Below, in pieces: positions 1 to 8,964 of a DNA stretch of 64,000 bases. The DNA lies in NCBI RefSeq assembly GCF_015694405.1, contig NZ_JADQDB010000011.1:46808-110807 (forward strand), read 5' to 3'. This DNA comes from Pelagibacterium limicola. Lineage in GTDB: Bacteria > Pseudomonadota > Alphaproteobacteria > Rhizobiales > Devosiaceae. The stretch's first letter is position 1. Every line of letters begins with the position of its first letter. The position numbers and the translations under genes were made by a program. A model generated the notes under the pieces. That model was not told the origin of the DNA. It did no database searches and worked only from the letters and a program-made list of their open reading frames with translations.

Positions 1-1
1 C

Positions 2-916
2 GTCCAGCGTCTCATCGGCATCAAGCGGATGCCCTGGTTCTTCCTCATCCCCAATCTGACGGCTGTGATGCTCTTCGCGCTCCTGCCAGTGCTCATCAAC
101 GTCTTTTATTCGCTGACCGGAAGCGACCGGCTTTACCCGCAGGACCGGCCCTGGGTCGGCGGGCGCAATTATGAGACGCTTTTCGACTGCACGAACTATC
201 TCGATCCCTCAACGTGTTCGCGCGACCTGTTCTGGCGGGCTCTGGGCAATACGCTGACGTTCGTTCCTATCCAGGTCGTGTGCATGATCGGCATCGCGCT
301 CATTACTGCGCTCTGCCTCAACAGGGAGATACGCGGCCGTGGCTTTTTCCGCGGCGTGTTCTTTTTCCCCGTTATGCTCTCGCCGGTTGTCGTCGCCTTG
401 ACCTGGCAGTGGATATTGCAGCGCAACGGCGCGCTTAACGGTATTTTTTCCGCAATCGGACTTAACCCCGTCAACTGGCTGGTGTTTCCCAACACTGCCT
501 TCTTCTGGTCGGTATTCGTGACGGTCTGGGCTCATATGGGCTTTTACACGATCATCCTGCTTGCAGGGCTGCAGGCCATACCGCGCGACGTTTATGAAGC
601 CGCGAAAATGGATTCAGCCAGCAACTGGCGCGTGTTCACGAAAATCACCCTACCGCTTTTGCGTCCGGTGCTGCTCGTCGTCTTCATTCTTTCGATGATC
701 CGCTCGGTGCAGACCTTCGACGAGCTTTACATTCTCACGGGGGGCGGGCCGGGCTCGGCCACCATGCTGATGGTTCAATATATCTACGAAATCGGGTTCG
801 CCATTCAGCCCCGCAACTTCGGCCTGGCGGCGGCCGCCTCGCTGCTGCTTGGCGCGGCGCTGCTGGTCTTCACCGCCATCCAACTTCATCTCTCGAGGAG
901 AGCCCAGAATGGTTGA
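2..916 (+). CDS. Sugar ABC importer permease, MalF/UgpA type (5'-partial)
   Basis: Inner-membrane subunit of a carbohydrate ABC importer of the CUT1 family. The window opens inside the gene: the frame is open back to base 2, so the true start lies upstream and about 304 residues are visible. The protein is mostly hydrophobic with roughly six membrane spans, and about two thirds along it carries the cytoplasmic EAA loop (YEAAKMDSASNW) that docks on the ATPase. It overlaps the next permease by 8 bases and an ATPase gene follows, giving the order permease-permease-ATPase; the binding protein is expected just left of the window. The transported sugar cannot be read from the sequence. Confidence 0.9.
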   Translation, partial: VQRLIGIKRMPWFFLIPNLTAVMLFALLPVLINVFYSLTGSDRLYPQDRPWVGGRNYETLFDCTNYLDPSTCSRDLFWRALGNTLTFVPIQVVCMIGIALITALCLNREIRGRGFFRGVFFFPVMLSPVVVALTWQWILQRNGALNGIFSAIGLNPVNWLVFPNTAFFWSVFVTVWAHMGFYTIILLAGLQAIPRDVYEAAKMDSASNWRVFTKITLPLLRPVLLVVFILSMIRSVQTFDELYILTGGGPGSATMLMVQYIYEIGFAIQPRNFGLAAAASLLLGAALLVFTAIQLHLSRRAQNG

Positions 917-2003
917 CGTCACTTTGGCTCGCAAGTCGGCCCCCTCCGGCACGTTTTCGTGGCTCTTTGCCCGCCGCGGCCGGCAGGGGTTCGATTGGTC
1001 GGATGCCCTAACCTACGGCTTCCTGCTACTCGGCGTGCTTGTGATGTTCACGCCCGTGCTGTGGGTCGTCATATCCTCGTTCAAGACGCCAGCCAATCTT
1101 TCGGAATTTCCGCCCACGGTCCTTCCCTATTCAGCCGAACGTGTCGAAGTTGAGGGGTACGCACAGCCCCTGCCCCTATTCGAGGTCGCGGGGGAGGATG
1201 GTGAAGTGAGACTTCTCGCGCAGATACGGCGGGTCGGGCTCAATGCGCAGATGATCGATCCACAAGACGTGGAAGCCGGTCCGTTCACCGTCCCTGTGGC
1301 CAGCGCGGTTCCGTTGCGGCAAGTCAATTTCGTGCTGGAGAACTACACCAATCTTCTCGTCGGCCAGGGTGGAGACATCTGGCGATACGTTTACAACAGC
1401 CTGTTCATCACGGTCGTGGCTACGGTCATAACCCTCATCATGAATTCCATGGCTGCGTTCGCGCTCTCGAAATACAAGTTCAGAGGCCGCAATGTAGCGC
1501 TGCTCGCGATCCTGGCGACGCTGATGATCCCCGCAACCGTGGTCCTCGTGCCGACATACCTGATCGTCGCGCAACTGGGTCTGGTCGGCAACCTTTGGGG
1601 TGTCATACTCCCCACGGTCGCGACGCCGACCGGCGTGTTCCTGCTGCGCCAGTACATGCTGACCATCCCCGACGAATTGATCGAAGCGGCGCGCATGGAT
1701 CACGCCAGCGAGTGGCGCATTTTCTGGCGGATCATCCTTCCGCTCTCGTCGCCCGCATTGGCGGTTGTCGCCATCTTCTCCATTCTTTCCCGATGGAACG
1801 ACTTCCTTTTGCCGCTGATCGTCTTGAACCGGCGCGAGGTCTTCACCCTGCAATTGGCGCTGGCATCCTATCAGAACGAGAACGAAATCCGTTACGACCT
1901 GCTGCTGTCGATGACGACACTGACCGCCCTGCCGCTGGCACTCTCGTTCATCTTTCTCCAGCGCTACATCACCAGCGGCATCGCTTCCACCGGCATCAAA
2001 TAG
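909..2003 (+). CDS. Sugar ABC importer permease, MalG/UgpE type
   Basis: Second inner-membrane subunit of the CUT1 importer (364 aa). I place the start at ATG 909, which has GAGGAGAG just upstream and overlaps the previous stop by 8 bases; the frame is open further upstream but that part lies inside the first permease gene. The first membrane span (residues about 35-58) is followed by a long extracytoplasmic insert of about 80 residues before the second span, longer than in a minimal MalG protein but seen in some family members. The EAA loop reads IEAARMDHASEWRIFW near residue 260. The ATPase gene starts 12 bases downstream, so the three genes are one transcription unit. Confidence 0.9.
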   Translation: MVDVTLARKSAPSGTFSWLFARRGRQGFDWSDALTYGFLLLGVLVMFTPVLWVVISSFKTPANLSEFPPTVLPYSAERVEVEGYAQPLPLFEVAGEDGEVRLLAQIRRVGLNAQMIDPQDVEAGPFTVPVASAVPLRQVNFVLENYTNLLVGQGGDIWRYVYNSLFITVVATVITLIMNSMAAFALSKYKFRGRNVALLAILATLMIPATVVLVPTYLIVAQLGLVGNLWGVILPTVATPTGVFLLRQYMLTIPDELIEAARMDHASEWRIFWRIILPLSSPALAVVAIFSILSRWNDFLLPLIVLNRREVFTLQLALASYQNENEIRYDLLLSMTTLTALPLALSFIFLQRYITSGIASTGIK

Positions 2004-2015
2004 GACACTGGATCC

Positions 2016-3149
2016 ATGGCTAAGCTTGTTCTTGAAAAAGTCGCCAAATCGTTCGGCCTGGTGAACGTGTTGCCGGGGGTCGATCTCGATATCGAGGACG
2101 GCGAATTCGTGGTTTTCGTCGGCCCTTCCGGGTGTGGCAAGTCAACGCTTCTGAGGCTCATCGCGGGGCTGGAAGACGTGTCCTCCGGCGATATCCTGAT
2201 CGACGGAGACAGCGTCACGCACGTTCCGGCCGCCGACCGGGGAGTCGCCATGGTCTTTCAGTCTTACGCTCTCTATCCCCACATGACGGTGCGGCAAAAC
2301 CTCAGCTTCGGGCTTGAAAACATCAGGATGCAGCGTCCCGAGATCGAACGACGCGTGGGCGAGGCGGCGCGGCTGTTGCAGATCGAACAACTGCTCGAGC
2401 GCCGGCCCAAGGAGCTTTCGGGAGGCCAGCGGCAGCGGGTCGCCATCGGCCGTGCCATCACCCGCGATCCCAAGATCTTTCTTTTCGACGAACCGCTTTC
2501 CAATCTCGATGCCGAACTTCGAGTGCTGATGCGAATAGAGATTACCCGGCTGCACGAGCGGCTGGGCAACACGATGATTTATGTGACCCACGACCAGATC
2601 GAAGCGATGACGATGGCCGACAAGATCGTGGTGCTACGCGGCGGGGTGATCGAGCAGGTCGGGGCGCCTCTCGAGCTCTACAACCAGCCGCGCAACGCCT
2701 TTGTCGCAGGCTTTATAGGCTCCCCGCGCATGAATTTCGTCGAAGGGACAATTGGTGAAGTGAGCGGGGAAACATTCACCTTCACCTCCCCCGATCTCCC
2801 TGCGATGACTTTGCCCCGCCGAACTGCGTCTCTGGCTGCCGGCCAGAAGGTAAGTGTCGGCGTGCGGCCTGAGGATCTGATCGTCTCCAAGGGCAAAGGG
2901 AGCGGCTGGCCGGTCACGGTAAGCGTCGCCGAACAGCACGGAGCCAACAGCTATATTCATTGCTCGCGTCCCAACGGCGAGCCCCTCCTGATCCATCAGC
3001 CCGGCCAAAGCGCGGTGGAGCGAGGGGACATCCTCAACGTTTCTCCCGTGCCGGCCCGCTGGCACCTGTTCGATGCTTCGGGTCTCAGAATCGAAATCGA
3101 GCCCGGGCAGGAAATGGCACCTCCTATCCTGCATACTGCTATTCAGTAG
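2016..3149 (+). CDS. Sugar ABC importer ATPase, MalK/UgpC type
   Basis: ATP-hydrolysing subunit of the CUT1 importer (377 aa), acting as a dimer on the cytoplasmic face of the two permeases. Walker [10 protein letters not shown] is near residue 38, the signature [14 protein letters not shown] near 135, Walker [14 protein letters not shown] near 155, and the switch histidine THDQ near 190. The last 130 residues form the TOBE-type regulatory extension typical of MalK/UgpC. It is the last gene of the permease-permease-ATPase set. A gap of 186 bases follows, holding a palindrome, before a GntR regulator. Function as a sugar-importer ATPase is secure; the substrate is unknown. Confidence 0.93.
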   Translation: MAKLVLEKVAKSFGLVNVLPGVDLDIEDGEFVVFVGPSGCGKSTLLRLIAGLEDVSSGDILIDGDSVTHVPAADRGVAMVFQSYALYPHMTVRQNLSFGLENIRMQRPEIERRVGEAARLLQIEQLLERRPKELSGGQRQRVAIGRAITRDPKIFLFDEPLSNLDAELRVLMRIEITRLHERLGNTMIYVTHDQIEAMTMADKIVVLRGGVIEQVGAPLELYNQPRNAFVAGFIGSPRMNFVEGTIGEVSGETFTFTSPDLPAMTLPRRTASLAAGQKVSVGVRPEDLIVSKGKGSGWPVTVSVAEQHGANSYIHCSRPNGEPLLIHQPGQSAVERGDILNVSPVPARWHLFDASGLRIEIEPGQEMAPPILHTAIQ

Positions 3150-3255
3150 GCTTACAGCGGCGAAGACCGTAGACCGCAACCCCGCCCCGCGGTCATCCTT
3201 AGGTTGGCTGCGGCCAAGGGGCGGTGCCGATCTCACCATCTTTGCGCCACGCCGC

Positions 3256-3273
3256 TTGTAAACAATATTACAA
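3256..3273. promoter_or_regulatory. Palindrome, candidate GntR operator
   Basis: The 18-base site has perfect arms TTGTAA (3256-3261) and TTACAA (3268-3273) around six bases. It lies about 60 bases upstream of a FadR-type GntR gene. Arms of this kind are what FadR-subfamily regulators bind, so autoregulation is the simplest reading. This is inference from the pattern and position. Confidence 0.5.
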
Positions 3274-3335
3274 TATGCCTAGAGTGACGCGACGAAGGCG
3301 GTGACCCGCACAAAGCGGCGAGGGTGGAGATCGGC

Positions 3336-4103
3336 ATGACCCAGGTTGCATCGGGTATCGAAAGCACGACCGGCGCCAGGCGATCGGGTATCCGGCGCCT
3401 TCGCAATTTTCACTCGCAGGTCATTTGGGCGCTGGGCACAGGCATCGTCTCGGGCACCTATGCGGAAGGCCAATTGCTGCCCGGGGATGCGGATTTGATC
3501 GAACAGTTCGGCGTGTCCCGGACCGTTGTACGTGAGGCCCTTAAAACGCTTGCTGCCAAAGGGCTCATTGAAGCCAAGGCGCGCGTTGGCACCCGCGTGC
3601 TGCCGCGCGCGAGTTGGAACATGTTCGATAGCGACGTGCTCATCTGGCATCTGGAGGGTGGACCTGCACCCGAATTCGTGGTCAGCCTTGGCGAAGTCCG
3701 GATGGCAGTCGAGCCCGAGGCTGCGGCGTTGGCTGCCGTTCGACGTACCCAGGAACAGGCGGACATGCTCCATCATTGGGTGACGATGATGGCCCACCCC
3801 GGACAGTCTGCGGACGAGTTCGCGTTCCACGATCTCGAATTTCACAGGGTGGTGGCCGAGGCTTCCGGCAATCCGTTCATGGTGTCGCTCAGTGCAGTCG
3901 TCGATGTAGCGCTTACAGCCACGTTCACCCTGAGTTCGCCGGTCGAAGGCGGCGAGGCCCTGGAACAGGCTGTACGCTTTCATCGCGGAATCGCGGAATC
4001 CATCGCCGAACGCGAACCCGAAAGTGCTCGGGTCTACATGCGCCGGGCCATACAGAGCGGCCTTGACCGCTCCATGAATGCGCTTCGACGCGCGACGCGT
4101 TAA
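3336..4103 (+). CDS. GntR-family (FadR subgroup) transcription regulator
   Basis: Cytoplasmic DNA-binding regulator of 255 aa. The start ATG 3336 is preferred over an in-frame GTG at 3324 because GGAGA lies 5 bases before it. Residues about 20-85 form the winged helix, with the recognition region FGVSRTVVREALKTL; residues about 95-235 form the all-helical FCD effector domain, with the histidine-containing stretch FHDLEFHRVVAEASGNPF that in this family helps hold a metal or acid ligand. It sits between the CUT1 importer and chvE, both on the same strand, with palindromes before and after it, so it probably controls one or both importers. FCD regulators usually respond to organic or sugar acids; the ligand here is not known. 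Confidence 0.88.
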   Translation: MTQVASGIESTTGARRSGIRRLRNFHSQVIWALGTGIVSGTYAEGQLLPGDADLIEQFGVSRTVVREALKTLAAKGLIEAKARVGTRVLPRASWNMFDSDVLIWHLEGGPAPEFVVSLGEVRMAVEPEAAALAAVRRTQEQADMLHHWVTMMAHPGQSADEFAFHDLEFHRVVAEASGNPFMVSLSAVVDVALTATFTLSSPVEGGEALEQAVRFHRGIAESIAEREPESARVYMRRAIQSGLDRSMNALRRATR

Positions 4104-4134
4104 GGTAACTTGCGAAGCCCTCTTTACAATAAAT

Positions 4135-4145
4135 CATATTATATG
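4135..4145. promoter_or_regulatory. Palindrome upstream of chvE
   Basis: CATATTATATG is a perfect 11-base palindrome in a short AT-rich stretch (4120-4147) that stands out in GC-rich DNA. It lies 86 bases before the chvE start and directly after the GntR gene, so it may mark the chvE promoter and an operator of that regulator. A neighbouring TTTACAA half-site at 4123-4129 resembles the arm seen at 3268-3273. Confidence 0.35.
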
Positions 4146-4231
4146 TCAGCTTGCGAGGGTACGGGCACTTGCGGCCCGTGCTCGGAGGTGCCGGGAGAGC
4201 TTTCGCGGCAAAAACCTAGGGAGACGTTACA

Positions 4232-5299
4232 ATGAAGTCCATTCTGCTTGGCGCGGGCGCATTCATGCTGGCCGCGTCCATGACCGCCGCGCCGTCCTTC
4301 GCACAGGAGCGCGGTTTCGTCGGCATCTCGATGCCGACCCAATCGTCCGCCCGCTGGATCTCGGACGGTAATTCCATGGTGGAACTGTTCGATCAGGCGG
4401 GATACGCCACAGATCTTCAATACGCTGAAGACAATATTCCCAACCAGCTTGCCCAGATCGAGAACATGATCGTCCGCGGCGTCGATGTTCTGGTTATCGC
4501 TGCGATCGACGGCACCACACTTTCTGCGGCGCTCGAAGAGGCTGCTGCGAACGGGATCAGCGTGATTGCGTATGACCGCCTCATCCGTGGCTCTGAAAAT
4601 GTCGACTATTATGCAACGTTCGACAATTTCCAGGTTGGCGTGCAGCAGGCACAGTCGCTGCTCGATGGCCTCGGCATTCCGGGCAATTCCGGCCCGTTCA
4701 ATCTCGAAGTGTTCGGCGGCTCGCCCGACGACAACAACGCCTATTTCTTCTACAACGGCGCTATGAGCGTCCTGCAGCCCCATATCGACGCGGGCACGCT
4801 GGTGATCCAGTCCGGCCAGACCGGCATGGATACCGTCGGTACGTTGCGCTGGAGCGGCTCGGTCGCCCAGGCACGCATGGACAACCTCCTCAGCGCCCAC
4901 TACACCGAAGAACGCGTTGACGCCGTTCTGTCTCCCTATGACGGCCTCTCGATCGGCATCATCTCCTCGCTGCGCGGCGTGGGCTATGGCAGCGATGACC
5001 TCCCGATGCCGATCATCTCCGGCCAGGATGCAGAGGTACCGTCGGTGAAGGCGATCCTTGCGGGCGACCAGTACTCGACGATCTTCAAGGATACCCGCGA
5101 ACTGGCACGCGTGACCGTTGGCATGGTCTCGGCGCTGCTTGCGGGCGGCGAACCCGAGATCAACGATACCGACACCTACGACAACGGCGTGAAGGTCGTC
5201 CCCTCCTACCTGCTGCACCCGGTGCTGGTGACGGCGGATAACTGGGAAGACGTCCTGCTCGGTTCCGGATATTATACCCGCGACCAGATCGTCGACTAA
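4232..5299 (+). CDS. chvE: Multiple-monosaccharide binding protein ChvE
   Basis: Periplasmic sugar-binding protein (355 aa) of a CUT2 importer. A signal peptide covers residues 1-24 (cut after PSFA), and AGGGAGACG lies before the ATG. The mature part matches Agrobacterium ChvE block by block: [19 protein letters not shown] near the N-terminus, then [67 protein letters not shown] and [11 protein letters not shown]. ChvE binds arabinose, galactose, glucose, xylose and sugar acids, and in Agrobacterium also signals to VirA. The gguA and gguB genes follow. No virA is visible here, so an uptake role is the safe call; the sugar range is inferred from the family. Confidence 0.92.
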   Translation: MKSILLGAGAFMLAASMTAAPSFAQERGFVGISMPTQSSARWISDGNSMVELFDQAGYATDLQYAEDNIPNQLAQIENMIVRGVDVLVIAAIDGTTLSAALEEAAANGISVIAYDRLIRGSENVDYYATFDNFQVGVQQAQSLLDGLGIPGNSGPFNLEVFGGSPDDNNAYFFYNGAMSVLQPHIDAGTLVIQSGQTGMDTVGTLRWSGSVAQARMDNLLSAHYTEERVDAVLSPYDGLSIGIISSLRGVGYGSDDLPMPIISGQDAEVPSVKAILAGDQYSTIFKDTRELARVTVGMVSALLAGGEPEINDTDTYDNGVKVVPSYLLHPVLVTADNWEDVLLGSGYYTRDQIVD

Positions 5300-5310
5300 T
5301 ACGTCCCTTG

Positions 5311-5344
5311 CCTTGCGGCGCGGCGGCTCCGCTGCGCCGCAAGG
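5311..5344 (+). terminator. Intra-operon hairpin between chvE and gguA
   Basis: A perfect 11-base GC-rich stem (CCTTGCGGCGC at 5311-5321 pairing with 5334-5344) with a 12-base loop lies 12 bases after the chvE stop. There is no T-run. In binding-protein operons such hairpins usually protect the upstream message or partly stop transcription, so the binding protein is made in excess over ATPase and permease. Confidence 0.6.
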
Positions 5345-5377
5345 CTTACGGTATCAATCCAGACTTTCCGGTGCGCC

Positions 5378-6910
5378 ATGACTGCCATCCTCGAAATGCG
5401 GGGAATCACCAAGACCTTTCCGGGCGTCAACGCGCTGGACAACGTCAACCTGACGGTCGAACAGGGTGAAATCCACGCCCTTGTCGGAGAGAACGGCGCT
5501 GGCAAATCGACGCTCATGAAGGTCCTCAGCGGGGTTTATCCGCATGGGGAATATGAAGGGCACATCTATTTCGAAGGCGAAGAAAAACGCTTCGGCGGGA
5601 TTGCCGATAGCGAGCGCGCCGGGATCGTGATCATCCACCAGGAGCTGGCCCTCGTACCGCTCCTTTCGATCGCAGAGAACATATTTCTGGGCAATGAGCG
5701 CGCCTCGCGCGGGGTGATCGACTGGGGCGAGACCTACCGGCGCACCGAGGAACTTCTCGCGCGCGTATCGCTCAAGGAGTCCCCACGCACGAAGGTTACC
5801 CATCTGGGACTGGGCAAGCAGCAACTGGTCGAGATCGCCAAGGCGCTGTCCAAGGAAGTCAAACTCCTGATCCTTGATGAACCGACCTCGAGCCTCAACG
5901 AAAAGGACAGCCAGGCGTTGCTCGACCTCCTGGTCGATCTCAGGGCCAAGGGTGTCTCCTCTATTCTGATCTCGCACAAGCTCAACGAGATTTCGCAGGT
6001 CGCCGACCGCATCACGGTACTGCGCGACGGTGCCACGGTTTCGACGCTCGATTGCCATGCGCGCCAGATCGCGGAAGCCGATATCGTTCGCGACATGGTT
6101 GGCCGTCCGCTCAATGATCGCTTCCCCAAGCGCGAAGCTAGCGTCGGGGATACGCTGATCGAAGTGCGGAACTGGACGGCGCATCACCCGGTTCATACCG
6201 ACCGCAAGGTCGTCAACGACGTGTCGTTCCATGTGCGCGCGGGCGAAGTGATTGGCATAGCCGGCCTCATGGGCGCCGGCCGCACCGAGCTGGCGATGAG
6301 TCTGTTCGGCCGGTCGTACGGCGAAAAGATTTCAGGCGAGGTCCTGAAAAGTGGCATGCCGGTCGACGTTTCCACGGTGCAGAAGGCCATCGGCAACGGA
6401 ATCTGTTATGCAACCGAGGACCGCAAGTCGCTCGGCCTCGTGCTTATCGACACCATTCGCCGCAATATTCCCCTTGCCAACCTGAAGGGCGTTGCCAAAG
6501 GTATCGTTATTGACAGGCGCAAGGAACGGGAGGTCGGCGAAAGCTACCGCCGCCGCATGGCCATCAAGAGCTCGAGCATCGACCAGAAGACGGTCAATCT
6601 TTCGGGTGGAAACCAACAAAAGGTTGTATTGAGCAAGTGGCTGTTTGCCGGACCCGATGTGCTCATTCTCGATGAGCCCACACGCGGGATCGATGTGGGC
6701 GCCAAATACGAGATTTACTCCATCATCAACGACCTTGCCGCCTCCGGTAAGGCGATCATCGTCATTTCTTCGGAAATGCCGGAACTGTTGGGCATCACAG
6801 ACCGCATCTATGTGATGAATGAGGGAAGCTTTGTGGGTGAATTGCCGATTGCCGAGGCGAGCCAGGAAAAAATAATGAGCATGATACTCAATAAGGGCGA
6901 GAGAGCATGA
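5378..6910 (+). CDS. gguA: Multiple-monosaccharide importer ATPase GguA
   Basis: Tandem ATPase subunit (510 aa) of the ChvE importer, CUT2 family. The first nucleotide-binding domain has Walker [13 protein letters not shown] near residue 40 and Walker [13 protein letters not shown] near 165, with a divergent signature ([15 protein letters not shown]). The second domain starts near 260, has the degenerate loop [16 protein letters not shown] in place of Walker A, the canonical signature [15 protein letters not shown] near 410, and [16 protein letters not shown]. This asymmetry is normal for the RbsA/XylG/MmsA family. The last four bases (ATGA) overlap the gguB start, so the two are translationally coupled. 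Confidence 0.92.
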   Translation: MTAILEMRGITKTFPGVNALDNVNLTVEQGEIHALVGENGAGKSTLMKVLSGVYPHGEYEGHIYFEGEEKRFGGIADSERAGIVIIHQELALVPLLSIAENIFLGNERASRGVIDWGETYRRTEELLARVSLKESPRTKVTHLGLGKQQLVEIAKALSKEVKLLILDEPTSSLNEKDSQALLDLLVDLRAKGVSSILISHKLNEISQVADRITVLRDGATVSTLDCHARQIAEADIVRDMVGRPLNDRFPKREASVGDTLIEVRNWTAHHPVHTDRKVVNDVSFHVRAGEVIGIAGLMGAGRTELAMSLFGRSYGEKISGEVLKSGMPVDVSTVQKAIGNGICYATEDRKSLGLVLIDTIRRNIPLANLKGVAKGIVIDRRKEREVGESYRRRMAIKSSSIDQKTVNLSGGNQQKVVLSKWLFAGPDVLILDEPTRGIDVGAKYEIYSIINDLAASGKAIIVISSEMPELLGITDRIYVMNEGSFVGELPIAEASQEKIMSMILNKGERA

Positions 6911-8109
6911 CGACCGAAATCTCGACTACGCAAGCACCGTCCAGACGGTCGGCCTCCTTCGATTTCCTGAAGACCCATGTGCGCGAATACGGCATTCTGT
7001 TCGCGTTGATCGCGATCATGGCATTCTTCCAGATCGCCACGGACGGCATCTTGCTGCGCCCGGTCAATCTTACCAACCTCGTCCTTCAGAACAGCTACAT
7101 CGTCATCATGGCGGTGGGTATGCTTATGGTGATCGTCTCTGGCCATATCGACCTGTCGGTCGGCTCGGTGATGGGCTTTATCGGCGCATTGTCGGCAGTG
7201 TTGATGGTCAATATGGGCATCCCCTATATTCCCACTGCCATCATCTGCCTCGCGGTCGGGGCGACCATCGGAGCGATGCAGGGCTACTGGATTGCCTATT
7301 GGCGGATCCCGAGCTTTATCGTGACGCTTGCCGGCATGCTCGTTTTCAAGGGCATGATGATGGTGCTGCTCAAAGGGCAGTCCATCGGCCCGTTCCCCAA
7401 CGAGTTCCGGGCCATTTCCTCGGGCTTCATTCCCGATGTCCTGGGTGGCGACGGGCTGCACCTGACGTCGCTGGTGTTGGGAATCCTCACCGCTGCGGCA
7501 ATCGTCGCCATGGGCGTCATGGCGCGCAACAAGGAAAAGAAGCACGGCATCCCTGATGAACCGTTCCCCTTCTTTGTGGCCCGAAACGTCCTGGTTGCGG
7601 GCGCAATCGTCTACCTCACCTATCTGCTCGCCACTTCGCGCGGCCTCCCCAACGTGTTCATCATCATGGCGCTGCTGATCGGCGGCTATAGCTTCATTGC
7701 CAAGCACACGACAATCGGCCGTCGAGTTTATGCAGTTGGTGGTAACCAGAAAGCCGCCAAGCTTTCCGGAATCAATTCGGAGCGCCTGACCTTCCTCGTC
7801 TTTGCCAATATGGGCATGCTGGCCGCCCTCGCAGGACTCGTTTTCGCAGCCCGCCTCAACATGGCGACCCCCAAGGCGGGTGAAACCTTCGAGCTCGATG
7901 TGATCGCGGCGGTGTTCATCGGCGGGGCGTCCATGGCCGGGGGCGTCGGTACCGTCGTGGGCGCGGTGATCGGGGCGTTCATCATGGGCGTCATGAATAA
8001 CGGCATGTCGATCATGGGCATCGGGATCGACTGGCAGCAGATGATCAAGGGCCTGGTGCTGCTCGCCGCCGTTATCTTCGACGTCTATAATAAGAACAAG
8101 GCCGGATAG
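6907..8109 (+). CDS. gguB: Multiple-monosaccharide importer permease GguB
   Basis: Inner-membrane channel subunit of the ChvE importer (400 aa, the usual length for GguB/XylH, longer than RbsC). It has about ten or more hydrophobic spans, the BPD_transp_2 signature region [18 protein letters not shown] near residue 80, and the conserved late motif [20 protein letters not shown] near 335. A hydrophilic stretch around residues 200-220 ([15 protein letters not shown]) is typical of the XylH/GguB branch. It overlaps gguA by 4 bases. In Agrobacterium gguC follows; here a strong hairpin and a convergent regulator gene follow instead. Confidence 0.92.
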   Translation: MTTEISTTQAPSRRSASFDFLKTHVREYGILFALIAIMAFFQIATDGILLRPVNLTNLVLQNSYIVIMAVGMLMVIVSGHIDLSVGSVMGFIGALSAVLMVNMGIPYIPTAIICLAVGATIGAMQGYWIAYWRIPSFIVTLAGMLVFKGMMMVLLKGQSIGPFPNEFRAISSGFIPDVLGGDGLHLTSLVLGILTAAAIVAMGVMARNKEKKHGIPDEPFPFFVARNVLVAGAIVYLTYLLATSRGLPNVFIIMALLIGGYSFIAKHTTIGRRVYAVGGNQKAAKLSGINSERLTFLVFANMGMLAALAGLVFAARLNMATPKAGETFELDVIAAVFIGGASMAGGVGTVVGAVIGAFIMGVMNNGMSIMGIGIDWQQMIKGLVLLAAVIFDVYNKNKAG

Positions 8110-8174
8110 CGCCACTTTCTCGAAGATCGCCACTGCGATTCAAGTTTGGGAATGCCAGGGAAACAAAATCCTGA

Positions 8175-8208
8175 AGATCCGGTCTTGCCTGCCAGCAAGA
8201 CCGGATCT
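8175..8208. terminator. Bidirectional terminator hairpin
   Basis: A perfect 14-base inverted repeat, AGATCCGGTCTTGC at 8175-8188 with its complement at 8195-8208 and a six-base loop, lies between the convergent gguB and response-regulator genes. There is no strong T-run on either side, but its place suits a two-way terminator. Confidence 0.65.
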
Positions 8209-8238
8209 GCAGTTTCCGGCCGGGCAATCAATGCAAAG

Positions 8239-8964
8239 TCACTGGTGCCGCGCGCGCCATTCGGACAGTTCGAGTTCGGCCTGTTCGAGCGAGTTGGCGT
8301 TGAGCAGTTTCCTGAGCAAGGCAACCGAAATGGCGCGGGTCCGAAGGTTGAAGGTTGAGGGCTGCTGCCCTTCCGGCTCGTCCTTGTACAACTCGAGTTT
8401 GTCGTAAAGCTGCTGAAGGCGGTTCTGTACACTGCGCAAGGACAGGGACCGGCGATGAGCTATGGCCCGGTCCGTCAACCCGAGCGCGATATCGACGAGC
8501 ACCTCGTATTCGCTTTCGGTAAACCCGCCGCGGTGCCCGAGGCTCTTTTGTTGCACACCGCGTACTTCGCGGTCGATGACGCACTGGCCCTCAACGAATA
8601 TCCCGCGCAGCGCAAGCTTGAGCCGTGCATCCGTTGCACTCTTGAGCACATAGCCATAAGCGGCCCCTTCGGGCACGATCCGTGAGACACCACGTACATA
8701 TGCCTCGTCGGAATAGTTCGACCAGAATAGAATGCAGGTTTCGGGCCGCTCCCGCCATATGTTGCGGGCTGCCTCGATGCCGGTACGCGCATTCATCTGC
8801 AGATCCATGACGATATGCAACGCCTTGTGCTCGCGCGCGAGTTGTTCGCCGACGAGCCCATCCGCCGCCTCGATGACTTCCGTGCATTCAGGCAACGCGG
8901 CAGCGATTGTGTCGCGTAGATAGGCGCGGTGAAGCGAGTCGTCCTCGACAATCAGCATTTTCAT
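8239..8964 (-). CDS. Response regulator, NarL/LuxR type
   Basis: Cytoplasmic output partner of a two-component system (241 aa). Residues 1-125 form a receiver domain: the acidic pair in LIVEDDS, the phospho-acceptor aspartate in HIVMDLQM near residue 54, and the lysine in YVLKSATD near 107. Residues about 150-215 hold the LuxR-type helix-turn-helix, with LSLRSVQNRLQQLYDKLEL as recognition region. Its first four bases overlap the end of the histidine kinase gene, so the pair is coupled. It is flanked by two sugar importer operons, so control of one or both is plausible but not shown by the sequence. Confidence 0.88.
   Translation of the reverse strand: MKMLIVEDDSLHRAYLRDTIAAALPECTEVIEAADGLVGEQLAREHKALHIVMDLQMNARTGIEAARNIWRERPETCILFWSNYSDEAYVRGVSRIVPEGAAYGYVLKSATDARLKLALRGIFVEGQCVIDREVRGVQQKSLGHRGGFTESEYEVLVDIALGLTDRAIAHRRSLSLRSVQNRLQQLYDKLELYKDEPEGQQPSTFNLRTRAISVALLRKLLNANSLEQAELELSEWRARHQ

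Noticed and set aside
4232..8109. chvE locus as a virulence-signalling system
   Set aside because: ChvE signals with VirA in Agrobacterium, but no virA, virG or T-DNA border is visible. A sugar-uptake role is enough to explain the genes.
6808..8133. A 441-codon open frame on the minus strand over gguB
   Set aside because: It is antisense to a well-supported permease. Its composition (rich in His, Asp, Arg) is the usual mirror of a GC-rich membrane gene, and it has no domain.
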